This document shows, in pieces, positions 1 to 10,979 of a DNA stretch of 64,000 nt (its first letter is position 1; each line of letters starts with the position of its first letter). A program made the position numbers and the translations under genes. The stretch spans positions 149,711 to 213,710 of the forward strand of contig JAPPIG010000109.1 of the NCBI GenBank assembly GCA_028820635.1, in the 5' to 3' direction. The notes under the pieces were generated by a model. That model did no database searches. It was not told where the DNA came from and saw only the letters and a list, made by a program, of their open reading frames with translations. Source of the stretch: Candidatus Poribacteria bacterium (GTDB lineage Bacteria; Poribacteria; WGA-4E; WGA-3G).

Positions 1-81
1 AAATTTGCACCACCGGGATATTATGGTGTGATTTTTGAACCAGAGACAGGGGAAATTATTGATTGCGAACCACAGCGGTGA
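1..81 (+). CDS. C-terminal end of a CDS truncated by the window edge (…KFAPPGYYGVIFEPETGEIIDCEPQR*)
   Basis: Open frame from base 1 to TGA at 79-81. Confidence 0.5.
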   Translation, partial: KFAPPGYYGVIFEPETGEIIDCEPQR

Positions 82-210
82 TACGTAATATACTATTTGC
101 TTGGAACAATTATAATTCAAACATCCTTATAGGAAAATTACCGAATTAAATCCTTAAAATTCATATTGGCAACCCTGCCGAAATCCAATATCTAAAAATG
201 GAGAAAAGAC

Positions 211-1752
211 ATGAAGCGAGACGCTATTGTCGTTTTAGACTTTGGCTCGCAATACACGCAGTTAATTGCTCGGCGCATTCGGGAGCAGCAGGTTTACTGC
301 GAAATTCAACCTTATACTTTGCCGCTTAGCGATATTGAGAAAATGTCACCTAAAGGGATCATACTTTCTGGTGGTCCCGCAAGTGTGTACGAGGAAAATG
401 CGCCAAAGATAAATGCTTCTCTTTTCACACTTGGTATTCCAGTGTTGGGCATCTGCTACGGCATGCAACTCATTGCTTTTCTCTTAGAAGAGGGTAAAGT
501 CCATCCCGCAACAGAACGGGAATATGGGAATGCACAACTTCAAGTTATCTCCACATCAGACCCATTATTTACTGACTTACCATCCGAATTGTCTGCATGG
601 ATGAGCCATGGAGATAAAATTGACAAACTTCCGAAGGAGTTCCGCACAATCGCCCAAACACCAAACTCGCCTATCGCAGCGATGGTCAACTCCGATGGCA
701 CTTTGTACGGATTGCAATTTCACCCTGAAGTTGAGCATACACGAGATGCTGACAAAATCCTTCACAACTTTGTCCGACATATCTGTGGATGTAATGCAAC
801 TTGGACGATGGATACATTTATTGCAGAAGCCATAACAGACATCCGATCAACGGTGAAGGACGAAAAGGTGCTATGTGCTGTCAGCGGTGGCATAGACTCA
901 ATGGTGCTTGCGACACTCCTTCATGAGGCGATAGGTGATGCGTTAGTATCCGTTTTTGTAGATAATGGACTTTTACGCCAAAATGAGGTGGAACAGGTTT
1001 TAGCAACTTGTAAAGCGTTGGGAATAAAAATTGAGTTCGTGGATGCGGCAGAATCTTTCTTGAATGCGTTGGCAGGTATCGTAAATCCAGAACAGAAACG
1101 CAAGGTTATCGGTGCACAGTTTATTGAAACCTTCAGGGCAAAAGTAAAGCAGCTCGGACCTTGCCGTTTTCTGGCACAAGGCACTCTCTACCCAGACGTC
1201 ATAGAGAGCGTTTCCACCAAAGGACCTTCTGCTACGATTAAAACACACCACAATGTCGGTGGACTCCCACCTGACATGCCGTTTGAACTTATTGAACCTT
1301 TTCGTGAACTTTTCAAAGACGAGGTGCGAGCCGTGGGTGCTGAATTAAACGTTCCACCCCATGTGCTTGGTAGACACCCGTTTCCTGGGCCAGGGCTTGC
1401 TGTGAGAATAATCGGTGAGGTAACACCGGAACGGTTAGCAGTGCTAAGATCGGCTGATGCAATTTTTATCAATGAAATTAAGGCTGCAGGATTGTACGAT
1501 GAAATTTGGCAAGCGTTGGTAGTACTGCTGCCTGTTAAGAGTGTTGGTGTGATGGGGGATGAACGGACGTACGAAAATGCGGTTGCCTTACGTGCTGTTA
1601 CCAGTAGTGATGCTATGACAGCGGATTGGGCGAGAATCCCCGATGATGTTTTAGCAAAGATTTCTACCCGAATCATCAATGAAGTCCAGGGTATCAACCG
1701 TGTTGTCTACGACATTAGCTCAAAACCACCGAGCACGATTGAATGGGAGTGA
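211..1752 (+). CDS. guaA: GMP synthase (glutamine-hydrolysing)
   Basis: Class I GATase motif GICYGMQ, PP-loop SGGIDS, C-terminal dimerisation domain ending KPPSTIEWE. Confidence 0.97.
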   Translation: MKRDAIVVLDFGSQYTQLIARRIREQQVYCEIQPYTLPLSDIEKMSPKGIILSGGPASVYEENAPKINASLFTLGIPVLGICYGMQLIAFLLEEGKVHPATEREYGNAQLQVISTSDPLFTDLPSELSAWMSHGDKIDKLPKEFRTIAQTPNSPIAAMVNSDGTLYGLQFHPEVEHTRDADKILHNFVRHICGCNATWTMDTFIAEAITDIRSTVKDEKVLCAVSGGIDSMVLATLLHEAIGDALVSVFVDNGLLRQNEVEQVLATCKALGIKIEFVDAAESFLNALAGIVNPEQKRKVIGAQFIETFRAKVKQLGPCRFLAQGTLYPDVIESVSTKGPSATIKTHHNVGGLPPDMPFELIEPFRELFKDEVRAVGAELNVPPHVLGRHPFPGPGLAVRIIGEVTPERLAVLRSADAIFINEIKAAGLYDEIWQALVVLLPVKSVGVMGDERTYENAVALRAVTSSDAMTADWARIPDDVLAKISTRIINEVQGINRVVYDISSKPPSTIEWE

Positions 1753-1757
1753 TTCGG

Positions 1758-2582
1758 ATGAAAATCCGGAATTATGCGGATGTTACGGATCGCATTCTTG
1801 AGGCTCTTAGGAAGTCTGACCGTCTCACAGTTTGGCACCAAGAGTATACTACTTCCACTTATCCTTTATACTGTTTGCGTTATACTGCTCAACAAAAAAG
1901 TTCTCCCCTGATTTATGTATCAGCTGGAATCCACGGAGATGAACCAGCGGCCGTTGAATGTGCGCTGCGCCTTGTTGAACTGCTTGTTGATAGTGATCTA
2001 CATAACCGTTTCCCATTTCCATTAAACGAATACAATTGGCTCATCTCACCTTGTGATAATCCTTACGGGTACGAAAGAGACATCCGTGAAAATTCTGCTG
2101 GGTTTGATCTTAATCGGATGTTTGAAACACCAACCCAGTGTCCAGAAACAGCGTTCATCGCAGAATCACTTCAACGTAAACAGTGCGCGCACCCACAAAA
2201 TACACGCAGTAATAATACTATAAGGAAAAGAGGGAAAATTGAACTTGCGTTGGACTTACATGAAGATAGCGAAAGCGATGGGTTTTATTTGTGGGAACGT
2301 CGCACTTCACAATGCCTACCAATCGGCAATGTAATTGTGAAAAACGTAGCAGGATTATGCTCTATCAATCAAGAACCCTTGATAGAAGATCATCGCAATG
2401 AAAATGGAGTGGTCACACTGCTTGATCAAGTTACGACTAAGGGATGGACACGCGGAAGGTATTTAGCTGAACAAGTAAATACACGTTGTTTAATTCTGGA
2501 AACACCAACGCAGCTTGACTGGGAAACACGAATCGCTGCACATCTGATGGCTATCCAGACAGCAGCCAAACATGCTTTATAG
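1758..2582 (+). CDS. M14-family metallocarboxypeptidase / succinylglutamate desuccinylase-like protein
   Basis: HGDEPAA zinc-binding motif, NPYGYERD..R..GFDLNR motif; ATG at 1758 more likely than 1743. Confidence 0.75.
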   Translation: MKIRNYADVTDRILEALRKSDRLTVWHQEYTTSTYPLYCLRYTAQQKSSPLIYVSAGIHGDEPAAVECALRLVELLVDSDLHNRFPFPLNEYNWLISPCDNPYGYERDIRENSAGFDLNRMFETPTQCPETAFIAESLQRKQCAHPQNTRSNNTIRKRGKIELALDLHEDSESDGFYLWERRTSQCLPIGNVIVKNVAGLCSINQEPLIEDHRNENGVVTLLDQVTTKGWTRGRYLAEQVNTRCLILETPTQLDWETRIAAHLMAIQTAAKHAL

Positions 2583-2754
2583 TAAAATCTATAATTACTT
2601 TGGTAGGTGCGTTTTCCCGACAAATGCCAAAAAGCGCATTTGTCGTTGATTCACCACACCCTACTGGGTAAAAAAATGGTGCGGTTAGAAAACGACACCT
2701 ACAGGTCATGGGGAAACTGGCTTTACCGAATCATTTTTTAACTTCAACAAGTAT

Positions 2755-3990
2755 TTAACTGTTCTGATAAACTGCAGCCGCCGCACTAACAGCAGTTCCA
2801 GTATCAACTTTGTATCCAAACTCAATAAGTAGAGTTTCAATTGCGTTTAGAACAAGTAAGACATTCTGTTCGTTAGCAGCATCACCCATAAGTCCAATTC
2901 GCCACGCTTTACCAGCAAAAATCCCCAAACCACCACCAATTTCAATGCCGTAGTCTTGAATAAGACGTTTTCGTATCGTAACATCATCAATTCCATCTGG
3001 AATGAGCAGTGTAGTTAACATCGGAGCGCGATGATTTTCTATTGCGGCAGGTTGTAAACCGATAGCTTCAGCACCAGCAATCAAAGCTTTTGCATTGCGT
3101 TCATGTCGTTGGTAGCGTGGCGATACGCCTTCCTCTATTACAACCCGTAGTGCCTCGCGCAGGGCATAAATCATGGACATGGATACGGTATGATGATATT
3201 TTCGTGAGTCCCCCAACCAATATTCTGCAAGCAGTGTTGCATCCAAATAAAAACTCCGAATTTTCGTTTTACGGTTCCGAATCACTTCGACTGCACGGTC
3301 ACTAAAACTGATTGGCGAAAGTCCGGGAGGACCCGCAAGACATTTCTGTGTACAACTGTAGGCAATATCAATGCCGCGCTCATCAAGTTCAACAGGTTGT
3401 CCCCCAAGCGACGTGACACAATCCGCCAGAAACAATGCCTCCTTTTCATTGGCAATGTCAATTATCTGTTCTAACGGTTGTAGAATACCGGTCGACGTTT
3501 CACCATGGACAACTGCCACAAGTTTCGGTGTGACTTTGCTGCATGCTTCGGCAATCTGCTCCGGTTCAATAATATTTCCCCATTCAGCGTGGACAGGTGT
3601 AACATGTGCACCACACCGTTCCGCAATTTCTGCTATCCTGCCGCCGAAGTAACCGTTAATCCCTACGATTACAGAATCCCCCGGTTCAATAATGTTGGTG
3701 AGTGCTGTTTCCATGCCTGCAGTACCGGTGCCAGAAACAGGAAAGGTAAGGGAATTTTGGGTGCCGTAGACTTGCTGTATCAAGGCAACAGTATCATCCA
3801 TTACATCAACAAAATCTGCATCTAAGTACCCAAGCATAGGGGTCGTCATTGCTTTGAGGACGCGTGGATTTGCTATGCTGGGTCCTGGACCGAGTAGGAT
3901 ACGCGGGGGTACTCTCAATTCATCATACACTTGCAGTAACTCCTCTGATTGCCTTTTATACTCTTGAGGACTCAGCCGCAAGACAGACAA
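2755..3990 (-). CDS. Class V aminotransferase (serine-pyruvate / alanine-glyoxylate aminotransferase family)
   Basis: LLGPGPS..P.VL.AM, SGTGTAGMET, DCVTSLGG, SCTQKCLAGPPGLSP PLP-lysine region. Confidence 0.92.
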   Translation of the reverse strand: MSVLRLSPQEYKRQSEELLQVYDELRVPPRILLGPGPSIANPRVLKAMTTPMLGYLDADFVDVMDDTVALIQQVYGTQNSLTFPVSGTGTAGMETALTNIIEPGDSVIVGINGYFGGRIAEIAERCGAHVTPVHAEWGNIIEPEQIAEACSKVTPKLVAVVHGETSTGILQPLEQIIDIANEKEALFLADCVTSLGGQPVELDERGIDIAYSCTQKCLAGPPGLSPISFSDRAVEVIRNRKTKIRSFYLDATLLAEYWLGDSRKYHHTVSMSMIYALREALRVVIEEGVSPRYQRHERNAKALIAGAEAIGLQPAAIENHRAPMLTTLLIPDGIDDVTIRKRLIQDYGIEIGGGLGIFAGKAWRIGLMGDAANEQNVLLVLNAIETLLIEFGYKVDTGTAVSAAAAVYQNS

Positions 3991-4076
3991 TTAATTCGGT
4001 TTTAAAGATAAGGTAGGTATTTTACGTAAAGCGATATTGTTTGTGAACACATAATTGCCCTACGTATAAAATAGGA

Positions 4077-4103
4077 TAGGGACAGGTATAAGACCTGTCC
4101 CTA
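4077..4103. terminator. Intergenic hairpin between the 4129-8841 TPR gene and the aminotransferase gene
   Basis: Perfect 11-bp stem TAGGGACAGGT-ataag-ACCTGTCCCTA; no clear U-tract. Confidence 0.45.
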
Positions 4104-4128
4104 CGAATACAGTGTTCGTTAGCCCAAG

Positions 4129-7100
4129 TTATTCGCTACCGTTCTCAGGTTCTCCCTGCAATGGCTCAATATTCTTAGACTTCATGTAAGCTTGAATCTC
4201 ATTAGACTTAAGAATACAGTAGTTAATTGCATCCTCAACTTGGGTGTCAGTTGGGCTATCAGTTGCATACTTCTTAGGCAAGAATTGGAAATAATACAAT
4301 GCATACGGAAAATAGTTTTCCTCTTTATTCGCGAGCATTGTATATGCTTCCCCTAACTTACCGTAAGAAAGATCAGCATATTTGGTTTCTGAATAAACTT
4401 TTGTGATCGCTTTGAAGAGATCAATTGCATCTTCAATGTCAGACTTTTTGGATGCTCTTTGAGCCTTACCAAGTGATGCGTTAGCATACTTATATTCATT
4501 AAGCGCGAGAAAACTCTCGGTCTCATTAAGGAAACCCTCTGCAGTGTTTTTGGACTCTGCACTGAGACCGGGCGCTGCGAGCGCGCGCCTGTAGTTTTCA
4601 ATCGCCTGTCGGAAAAGTTCAATTTGCTCAGTTGCCTCAAGTTCTGGATCCAAAGCGGCGTTATAGTGCTTATTGCCAATGTTGATGAACGCCTCACCAG
4701 CGAACTTGCTATTGTTATATTCCTTGACAAGTATCTCGTTTGTTTCGAATAGTTTGTCAAGAAACGCTTTTTCAGCATCTGTATTACCTGCGTCTTTCGC
4801 TGTTTCAGAGAGAAATTGATAACAAGTAGCGATAGCGTATAAGGATTCAGGAGCTTTTTCATGCGTCTTGTTAACCCGTCTGACCTTATCATATTCAACA
4901 ATAGCTTTTTCAAACTGCTCTGTTGTATAGTAAGCTTCGCCAGCTTGATACTGCCAGAGTGCAGCATCTTTGGCATTTGGATAACGTTTGACAAGATCAT
5001 TGAAAACCTTAACAGAAGCGTCAAAATAAGCAACAGCTTGCGGAGACATCTCTTCGTCTAATCCAACTTGCATCCGTCCCAAGTCAAAGTTAGCAGAGGC
5101 TAAATAAGTTAATGAAGTCTCCACGTCCCCTGATAGATCCTTTGAGGCAGGGAATATACCTGCATCCGCATATTTAACAAACTCTGTAAGTGGATCAATG
5201 GCGAGTAACAACTCTGCACGCCTCTTAAATCCGGCACCAAGTGAATAGTATATCTGGCCGGCTTGGAAAAGCGAATTTTGCACATACGGAATGACCGATT
5301 GTTTATCCGCCTTCTCTATAGGCGAAGCAAGTTTGCTAACTTCAAAGAAAGAAGAAGCGGCTAACCCACTCGTGTCAATATAGGGCTTAAGATCAAATCC
5401 TTGGGGTAGATCCTCAGGATAGTGGGTGCGCGCTTTATCTGAATAGAGAAATCCGAGGGTATATAGCGCAGCAACTTTTTGCGCAACAGTTGCAGTCGGA
5501 CTTGTCTTAAGTGCTTCTACTGAACTTATTGAATCAGCGATAGCCTCGTCTAAGCGATCCAATTTCACAAACAGTTCAGAACGGCGGAGACCCGCATCAG
5601 CAACCATAGAAGCAACACCGGTATTCTGTTCCGTACTATAGTTGGCAATCAAGTTTTGGAAAACTTCCAATGCTTTATCAAGTTTGTTGAGTTTTTCTTG
5701 ATAAATCAAACCCATCCTATAATAGGACTGTGCCTTCACCAGATTATCAGCTAACTGAATAGCGTTCTGATAGTTTGTCAATGCATCATCATACATCTTA
5801 AGATGTTCGTCTTGTGCATAAGCCATTGCAAAATAGGAACGTCCTCGTAAGTCAGCATCTTCGCTATTAGCAATAATGTACTGATACTCTTTCACAGCGT
5901 CCTTATAATTACCAACGTTATTGAATAATTCAGCAAGTCGCGAGTGCGCTTGAGAGATCAGATTCTTGCGATTTTCGTCCTCGGTTTGACCTTCAAAGGA
6001 AGTGACCTGCTTGAAGGCATCAATTGCACCTTGCGTATCCTTTAACCCAAACTTTGATAAACCGAGCGTATAATTTGCGCTAATGAGGTTATCAACGTTA
6101 TCTGTCATTCCGAGAACTTTTTCTGCTTCACTGGCAGCATTGGTATACGCGAGTTGTGCTGCATCAGCATCTTCAGCTTTCTGAGCTATCTGGTAATAAC
6201 AGACAGCAGATTGAAATTGTGCAGTTGGTGCAATTTCGCTATTTGGGAATTTTTCGACGAATAATTTATACGCAGCGAGAGCTTCTTCAAAACGTTCTTT
6301 ACTGTAGTAAGTATGCCCAATCTTAAGTTGTGATCGGATGCGAGCATCTTCGCGTGCTCCAGAGTTATTAACAACTTGCTGTAGACTCGCGACAAGACCT
6401 TCAATATCATCAGCGTTTATGTTTTCAAGGGCAGTTGCTTTGATAAGATCAATTTGTCCGAGTGTTTGGAGAACCAACTCTTCACTACTGTCAGCGAACT
6501 TTTCGGTTGCTGCGTCTGCTGTCTGAACAATTAGTGACCATTTCGTTGTATCACCATGTTTTTGGGCAGCATCTTGGTAAACAAGTGCCAAGCCATAATA
6601 GGCTTCAATGGCGTTTGGACTATCCGCGTATTCCGCAACAACCTTATTGAAAGCCTCTGCAGCTTTTTCAATAAGCTCAGGTTTCTCCGATGAAGCATGA
6701 TAGTAGCAAAGACCGACAAAGTACAATGCATCATCTGCATATTCACCTGTTGGGTTACCATCAACAACATCTTGGTATTCGGCAGCCGCTTCTTCAAACC
6801 GTTCTTCAGCACGCAGCAGATCTGCAAGCTTAATTTCTGCCAATGAAAGATTGTTTTTATCTTCAAGTTTTGACATTATTGAATTGTAATAAGTGATAGC
6901 TTGGGGTTTGTCCCCCTGCCTCACATAACTGTTTGCGGTGAGCAAAAGTGCACGTTCATAGTAGTTACTGGCTTCAGGAATCATAGCGTAGCGTTGTCGC
7001 GCTGTATCCCATGCCCCCAGCATCTCGTGTGAGAGAGCTTCGTTCATGAGACATGCTTCAACCTGGGCAATACGTTCTGAGAAGTCTTGGTAACGCCCTT

Positions 7101-8841
7101 CTTCAATGCCAGGACGAAAAGATTCATCAGAAAACATGTTGATAGCGTCTTGGTATGCCTCAACAGATTTTTGGAGATATTCCGCATTGAAATTTGTGGT
7201 AGTATCACCTTCTTGATAACCTTCAGGTTTCGCGGCTTCATAGTAGGAACGACCTTCAAAGAATTTGCCCATTAACTTGATAAGATGGAATTTTGGAAGT
7301 GGACGGTATTCCCACAATTTAGCGTATTCTTCTGCGGCTTCAACGTATTGCTTAAATTCGGTGCGTTTAATGTCAGCAAAGCGGAGTTGTACCTCTGCAG
7401 CAAGGATATCAAATTCGTTATCGTTACGATTTTTTTCAATAAAATCGCCAGCAATTTTCTCCAATTCTTCCTTGCGTTCCAAGTCATTCAATGTCCAGAT
7501 TGCACCATATAGTGCATGCGGCACAACAGGGTTTTCTGGGAAATCGTCAACGGTTTTCAGGTACCATTCTAACGCGAGTTCAAGCGTCGCTGCCCCTTCC
7601 TGCGTCTCACCAGCATCGCGTTGATTAGTTCCAAGTTTGTAATATGCTTCACCAACTTGTAAAGAGCAATAAGGTGTTAAACTGAGTTCAGCGGCTTCTT
7701 CGGATTGCATTTCACTTTTTTCATGTTCAATAACCGATTGATATGAAGTGATAGCATCACTCCAACGATCCAATCGGAACTGACTATCGGCTATACCGAG
7801 TTTTGCATCACCGATGAATGCACTCTCTGGATATTCGTCTAACAGTTTTGTGTAAGATACAATTGCGTTTTCATAGTCAGCTTGATCAAAGTATGTTTGC
7901 CCAATGGCAGACTGAATTTCGGATTGGAGGCCACGGTCTGCTGTATTTTGGAGTGCTAACTCAAAGTTAACGCGTGCATTGTCATAGTCCTTCTGTTTAG
8001 CATAAATATGACCTTGGTCGAAGTATGCCGCCGTAACAAGTTGATGTTCCGGAAATTGTGTAATGAAGTTTGTATAACGACTAATCGCTTCATCATCTCT
8101 ATTAAGTTGATTCAAACAGAAAGCGGCTTTATACATCGCTTCGGCATGCAGTTCTGGAAAATTCTTAAACTCATCAGTTGCAAATTTATCAAATTCCGGG
8201 TAAGCTTGTTCGTAATTGCTTTCGTCAAGGAACGATTGAGCGATGAGAAGCTGCGCGTCATCCTTGAATTCAGAGTTAGGAAAACCGACAAGAATATTGT
8301 TAAAAGCGGTCCGAGAACTCTCATAATTTCCTAACTTATAATTCAATTGACCGATTGCGTACCACGCGTTCTCTACTTGTAGACTGTTAGGGAAATTATC
8401 AATCAATTGTGTGAACTTTGCTTCAGCAAGTTCATACTGTTCAGTTCTATATAGAATATGTCCCCAGAGGTATGTTAACCCTTCTTGATGTTTAGCCATA
8501 GTAGCGTTAGGAGCGACTTTTTCAATATACTCAAGCGCTGTATCATAGTGGTTAACATCACCTGTCTGCTCAGCAAGTCGAGAATAAGAAACAGCAATTT
8601 GAAAATTAGCAAGCGTCGTAAAATCTTTGTCAATCACTTCGGTTTTCACACCGCGTTTTTTCGACTCTTCAAGTGCCTCAGTATACTTGGCTATCGCCCC
8701 TTCATAATCCGCTTGTTCATATAGTCCTTTAGCAGATAAATAGAGTTGTTCCACCTTTTTTGAACTTCCCATCATAAAAGGCGAGAGTAGAGCAACGATA
8801 AGGGCGAGACCGCCAATAATGCCCAAAATTCTTGGATTCAT
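4129..8841 (-). CDS. Giant (1570 aa) TPR-repeat protein with N-terminal signal anchor
   Basis: Hydrophobic N-terminus; dozens of TPR-like A..Y..A...Y...I...P repeats. Confidence 0.9.
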   Translation of the reverse strand: MNPRILGIIGGLALIVALLSPFMMGSSKKVEQLYLSAKGLYEQADYEGAIAKYTEALEESKKRGVKTEVIDKDFTTLANFQIAVSYSRLAEQTGDVNHYDTALEYIEKVAPNATMAKHQEGLTYLWGHILYRTEQYELAEAKFTQLIDNFPNSLQVENAWYAIGQLNYKLGNYESSRTAFNNILVGFPNSEFKDDAQLLIAQSFLDESNYEQAYPEFDKFATDEFKNFPELHAEAMYKAAFCLNQLNRDDEAISRYTNFITQFPEHQLVTAAYFDQGHIYAKQKDYDNARVNFELALQNTADRGLQSEIQSAIGQTYFDQADYENAIVSYTKLLDEYPESAFIGDAKLGIADSQFRLDRWSDAITSYQSVIEHEKSEMQSEEAAELSLTPYCSLQVGEAYYKLGTNQRDAGETQEGAATLELALEWYLKTVDDFPENPVVPHALYGAIWTLNDLERKEELEKIAGDFIEKNRNDNEFDILAAEVQLRFADIKRTEFKQYVEAAEEYAKLWEYRPLPKFHLIKLMGKFFEGRSYYEAAKPEGYQEGDTTTNFNAEYLQKSVEAYQDAINMFSDESFRPGIEEGRYQDFSERIAQVEACLMNEALSHEMLGAWDTARQRYAMIPEASNYYERALLLTANSYVRQGDKPQAITYYNSIMSKLEDKNNLSLAEIKLADLLRAEERFEEAAAEYQDVVDGNPTGEYADDALYFVGLCYYHASSEKPELIEKAAEAFNKVVAEYADSPNAIEAYYGLALVYQDAAQKHGDTTKWSLIVQTADAATEKFADSSEELVLQTLGQIDLIKATALENINADDIEGLVASLQQVVNNSGAREDARIRSQLKIGHTYYSKERFEEALAAYKLFVEKFPNSEIAPTAQFQSAVCYYQIAQKAEDADAAQLAYTNAASEAEKVLGMTDNVDNLISANYTLGLSKFGLKDTQGAIDAFKQVTSFEGQTEDENRKNLISQAHSRLAELFNNVGNYKDAVKEYQYIIANSEDADLRGRSYFAMAYAQDEHLKMYDDALTNYQNAIQLADNLVKAQSYYRMGLIYQEKLNKLDKALEVFQNLIANYSTEQNTGVASMVADAGLRRSELFVKLDRLDEAIADSISSVEALKTSPTATVAQKVAALYTLGFLYSDKARTHYPEDLPQGFDLKPYIDTSGLAASSFFEVSKLASPIEKADKQSVIPYVQNSLFQAGQIYYSLGAGFKRRAELLLAIDPLTEFVKYADAGIFPASKDLSGDVETSLTYLASANFDLGRMQVGLDEEMSPQAVAYFDASVKVFNDLVKRYPNAKDAALWQYQAGEAYYTTEQFEKAIVEYDKVRRVNKTHEKAPESLYAIATCYQFLSETAKDAGNTDAEKAFLDKLFETNEILVKEYNNSKFAGEAFINIGNKHYNAALDPELEATEQIELFRQAIENYRRALAAPGLSAESKNTAEGFLNETESFLALNEYKYANASLGKAQRASKKSDIEDAIDLFKAITKVYSETKYADLSYGKLGEAYTMLANKEENYFPYALYYFQFLPKKYATDSPTDTQVEDAINYCILKSNEIQAYMKSKNIEPLQGEPENGSE

Positions 8842-9021
8842 TACATTCTCCTTTGGATATAGATAAAGAAAAGTTGGGGGAATAAAGAAAATCTTCCACC
8901 CATTGATTTTTCAAAATATGGACGGAATACAATAACCGCCCTGTCTTTTGTAAATCTGTCTTGATAGCACATCAAGACTATATTATGAAGTATCAAAACA
9001 CTTCGTTTGATTTGAAAGCAG

Positions 9022-10011
9022 TTACAATTTACTTAAGTCGTAGAGTTCTGGCATATTAAGTACTTCTGAAGATACGTTTTCTGAAGACACGTTCATTAAT
9101 TTGTCAACATACCGGGATAACCTACGGTGCTTTCGCTGGTATTTCTCTGAAAAGGGGGCAACTTGAAGTTCCAACGGAAGCGAGGCATAATTATCCTCTT
9201 GTAGAGGTGATTTCCTGCTTAAAACGTCAGGTTGTGCATAAACAATAAGTTCAGAATCCGCAGCATCACTCGGAACAGAACGATCATTACTGAGATGCAT
9301 AACAATTATATGGCCTTCGGTTTCAGTAGTTAAAGGTTCTGTCAATTTCCAATAGCCTATTTTCTCTGAATTTGCTGCGGGAGTTGGTGAACTAACTTCT
9401 CCAGGTGCCTTCCGTTTGGTTTTACGATCATTGTAAATGTCTTGTCGCAACTTTGATTTTGCGTTGACAGCAGATGATTCGTTGGATAGAACCGTTTCAC
9501 CTGCTTGTTGTAGATATACCTTAGGCGGTGGTGAAACTTCTTGTTTCAGCAAATGCGTTACCACAAATCCTGTAGTTATTAACACCAAAAGCACCCCTAA
9601 TGGTAACGCATTCATCCTGATGAAACTATATCGTCCAAAACTTTGACGAAGTTGCGTTAGCAAAGACCAAGTAAACTGCAACAACGAAGTCTTTAGCCGT
9701 TGGTTTAGCGGGATGGGTCCCTTATTTTCAATACAACGGTGCAATTCTACCTCAAATTGATGAAAATAACTATCAGGTGTTTCGGGTTCAACATAAAAAT
9801 CAACAACAAGATCACGCGTCTTTTTGAGAGCATTGACTTCATGTTGACATATTAAACAACTCTGGAGATGTGCTTCAACCTTTGCAGCGTCGCGCGCTGA
9901 AAGCGTATCATCTATGTAGTCTGATATAAAACGTTGTATAGCGTTACATTTCAGTTTCATAACTTTTGCCGATTTCCTCGTTTTGTTACACTTATTGGAA
10001 ACCGCTCCCAC
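9022..10011 (-). CDS. Anti-sigma factor with zinc-finger (zf-HC2) domain and one TM helix
   Basis: H..C..C motif (VEAHLQSCLICQHEV), TM segment PLGVLLVLITTGFVV; downstream of ECF sigma gene. Confidence 0.85.
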   Translation of the reverse strand: MGAVSNKCNKTRKSAKVMKLKCNAIQRFISDYIDDTLSARDAAKVEAHLQSCLICQHEVNALKKTRDLVVDFYVEPETPDSYFHQFEVELHRCIENKGPIPLNQRLKTSLLQFTWSLLTQLRQSFGRYSFIRMNALPLGVLLVLITTGFVVTHLLKQEVSPPPKVYLQQAGETVLSNESSAVNAKSKLRQDIYNDRKTKRKAPGEVSSPTPAANSEKIGYWKLTEPLTTETEGHIIVMHLSNDRSVPSDAADSELIVYAQPDVLSRKSPLQEDNYASLPLELQVAPFSEKYQRKHRRLSRYVDKLMNVSSENVSSEVLNMPELYDLSKL

Positions 10012-10059
10012 AAGTTTTTAACACTTATTCAATTTTACCGACAATAGTGGGAAAACTTA

Positions 10060-10683
10060 TTAAAAATCGGAGTTTGCATCAACGTACGGTTTTAACAACG
10101 TTCTGAGATGTTTTCGGGCATAGTGTAAACGTGATCGGACTGTTCCCTCGGAACAATTTAATATTGACGCTATCTCGGGATGTGTTAACCCTTCTAATTC
10201 ATGAAGAATAACTACAATCCGATGTTTAAGTGAGAGGCTGTTGACCGCCTTTGTTACCCAATACCGTAGTTCAGTTTTCTCCGCTTGAATTTGTGGATCA
10301 CTCGCCATCTCCGCTTTTTGTCGCGCATCTGGATGAAATTCGGATTCATCTGTAGTAACAAGCGGAGATTCACGACGCCGTTTACGCCGTTTGACGAAGT
10401 TGAGTGCCTCATTGACAGCTATTTTATAAACCCATGTTTCAAAAGCTGCCTCTTGCCGAAAGGTATGAATTGACTGATACACCTTTATAAAGGTTTCCTG
10501 CATTACATCATTAGCATCCTCGTAATTTTGGGTGATTTGCATCGCGAGACGGTGCACCATTCGCTTATATTTTTCAACCAACGGTGCTAATGCTGTTTCA
10601 TCTCCTTCACGAAGATGGTCAATGAGTAAGGCTTCAGTCCTTTCCACGAAAAAATCTCCTTTGGCTTCTTTCATGTTAGACAA
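10060..10683 (-). CDS. ECF RNA polymerase sigma factor (sigma-70 family)
   Basis: Region 2 NYEDANDVMQETFIKVYQ and region 4 LEGLTHPEIASILNCSEGTVRSRLHYARKHLR. Confidence 0.95.
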   Translation of the reverse strand: MSNMKEAKGDFFVERTEALLIDHLREGDETALAPLVEKYKRMVHRLAMQITQNYEDANDVMQETFIKVYQSIHTFRQEAAFETWVYKIAVNEALNFVKRRKRRRESPLVTTDESEFHPDARQKAEMASDPQIQAEKTELRYWVTKAVNSLSLKHRIVVILHELEGLTHPEIASILNCSEGTVRSRLHYARKHLRTLLKPYVDANSDF

Positions 10684-10925
10684 CGCTATTTCAAAAACCG
10701 TTCAATTTTCTTCAAACATTATAGCATATATTGATTATTTGTGTTAAAAAAAGTGGATTTGTAAGGTGTGTAAATATTTTATCACATGGTTCAATTTGCA
10801 AAGGGGACGTTGTGTTTTTCTACTTTAGGGTGGACAAGAGTCGGTGCCTATAACTGGTGTGTGTTGACTTGACAAAGACTTTACATACCCATTTTGTTAT
10901 TCAATCTCACAGCTTGCATCCATAA

Positions 10926-10960
10926 AAAAGGACAGCGTATCTTAGATACGCTGTCCTTTT
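10926..10960 (-). terminator. Rho-independent terminator downstream of the 10980-11639 gene
   Basis: Perfect palindrome AAAAGGACAGCGTATCT-T-AGATACGCTGTCCTTTT with U/A tracts. Confidence 0.85.
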
Positions 10961-10979
10961 AAGCGAAATAGTCGAAAAT

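Noticed and set aside
577-2623. Small ORFs overlapping guaA and the M14 peptidase on both strands
   Set aside because: Frame shadows of strongly supported coding genes, with no domain-like sequence.
4353-8932. Many antisense or alternate-frame ORFs (e.g. 4353-5033, 6186-6410, 7265-7624) inside the 1570-aa TPR gene
   Set aside because: Lys/Leu-rich shadow translations of repetitive TPR sequence.
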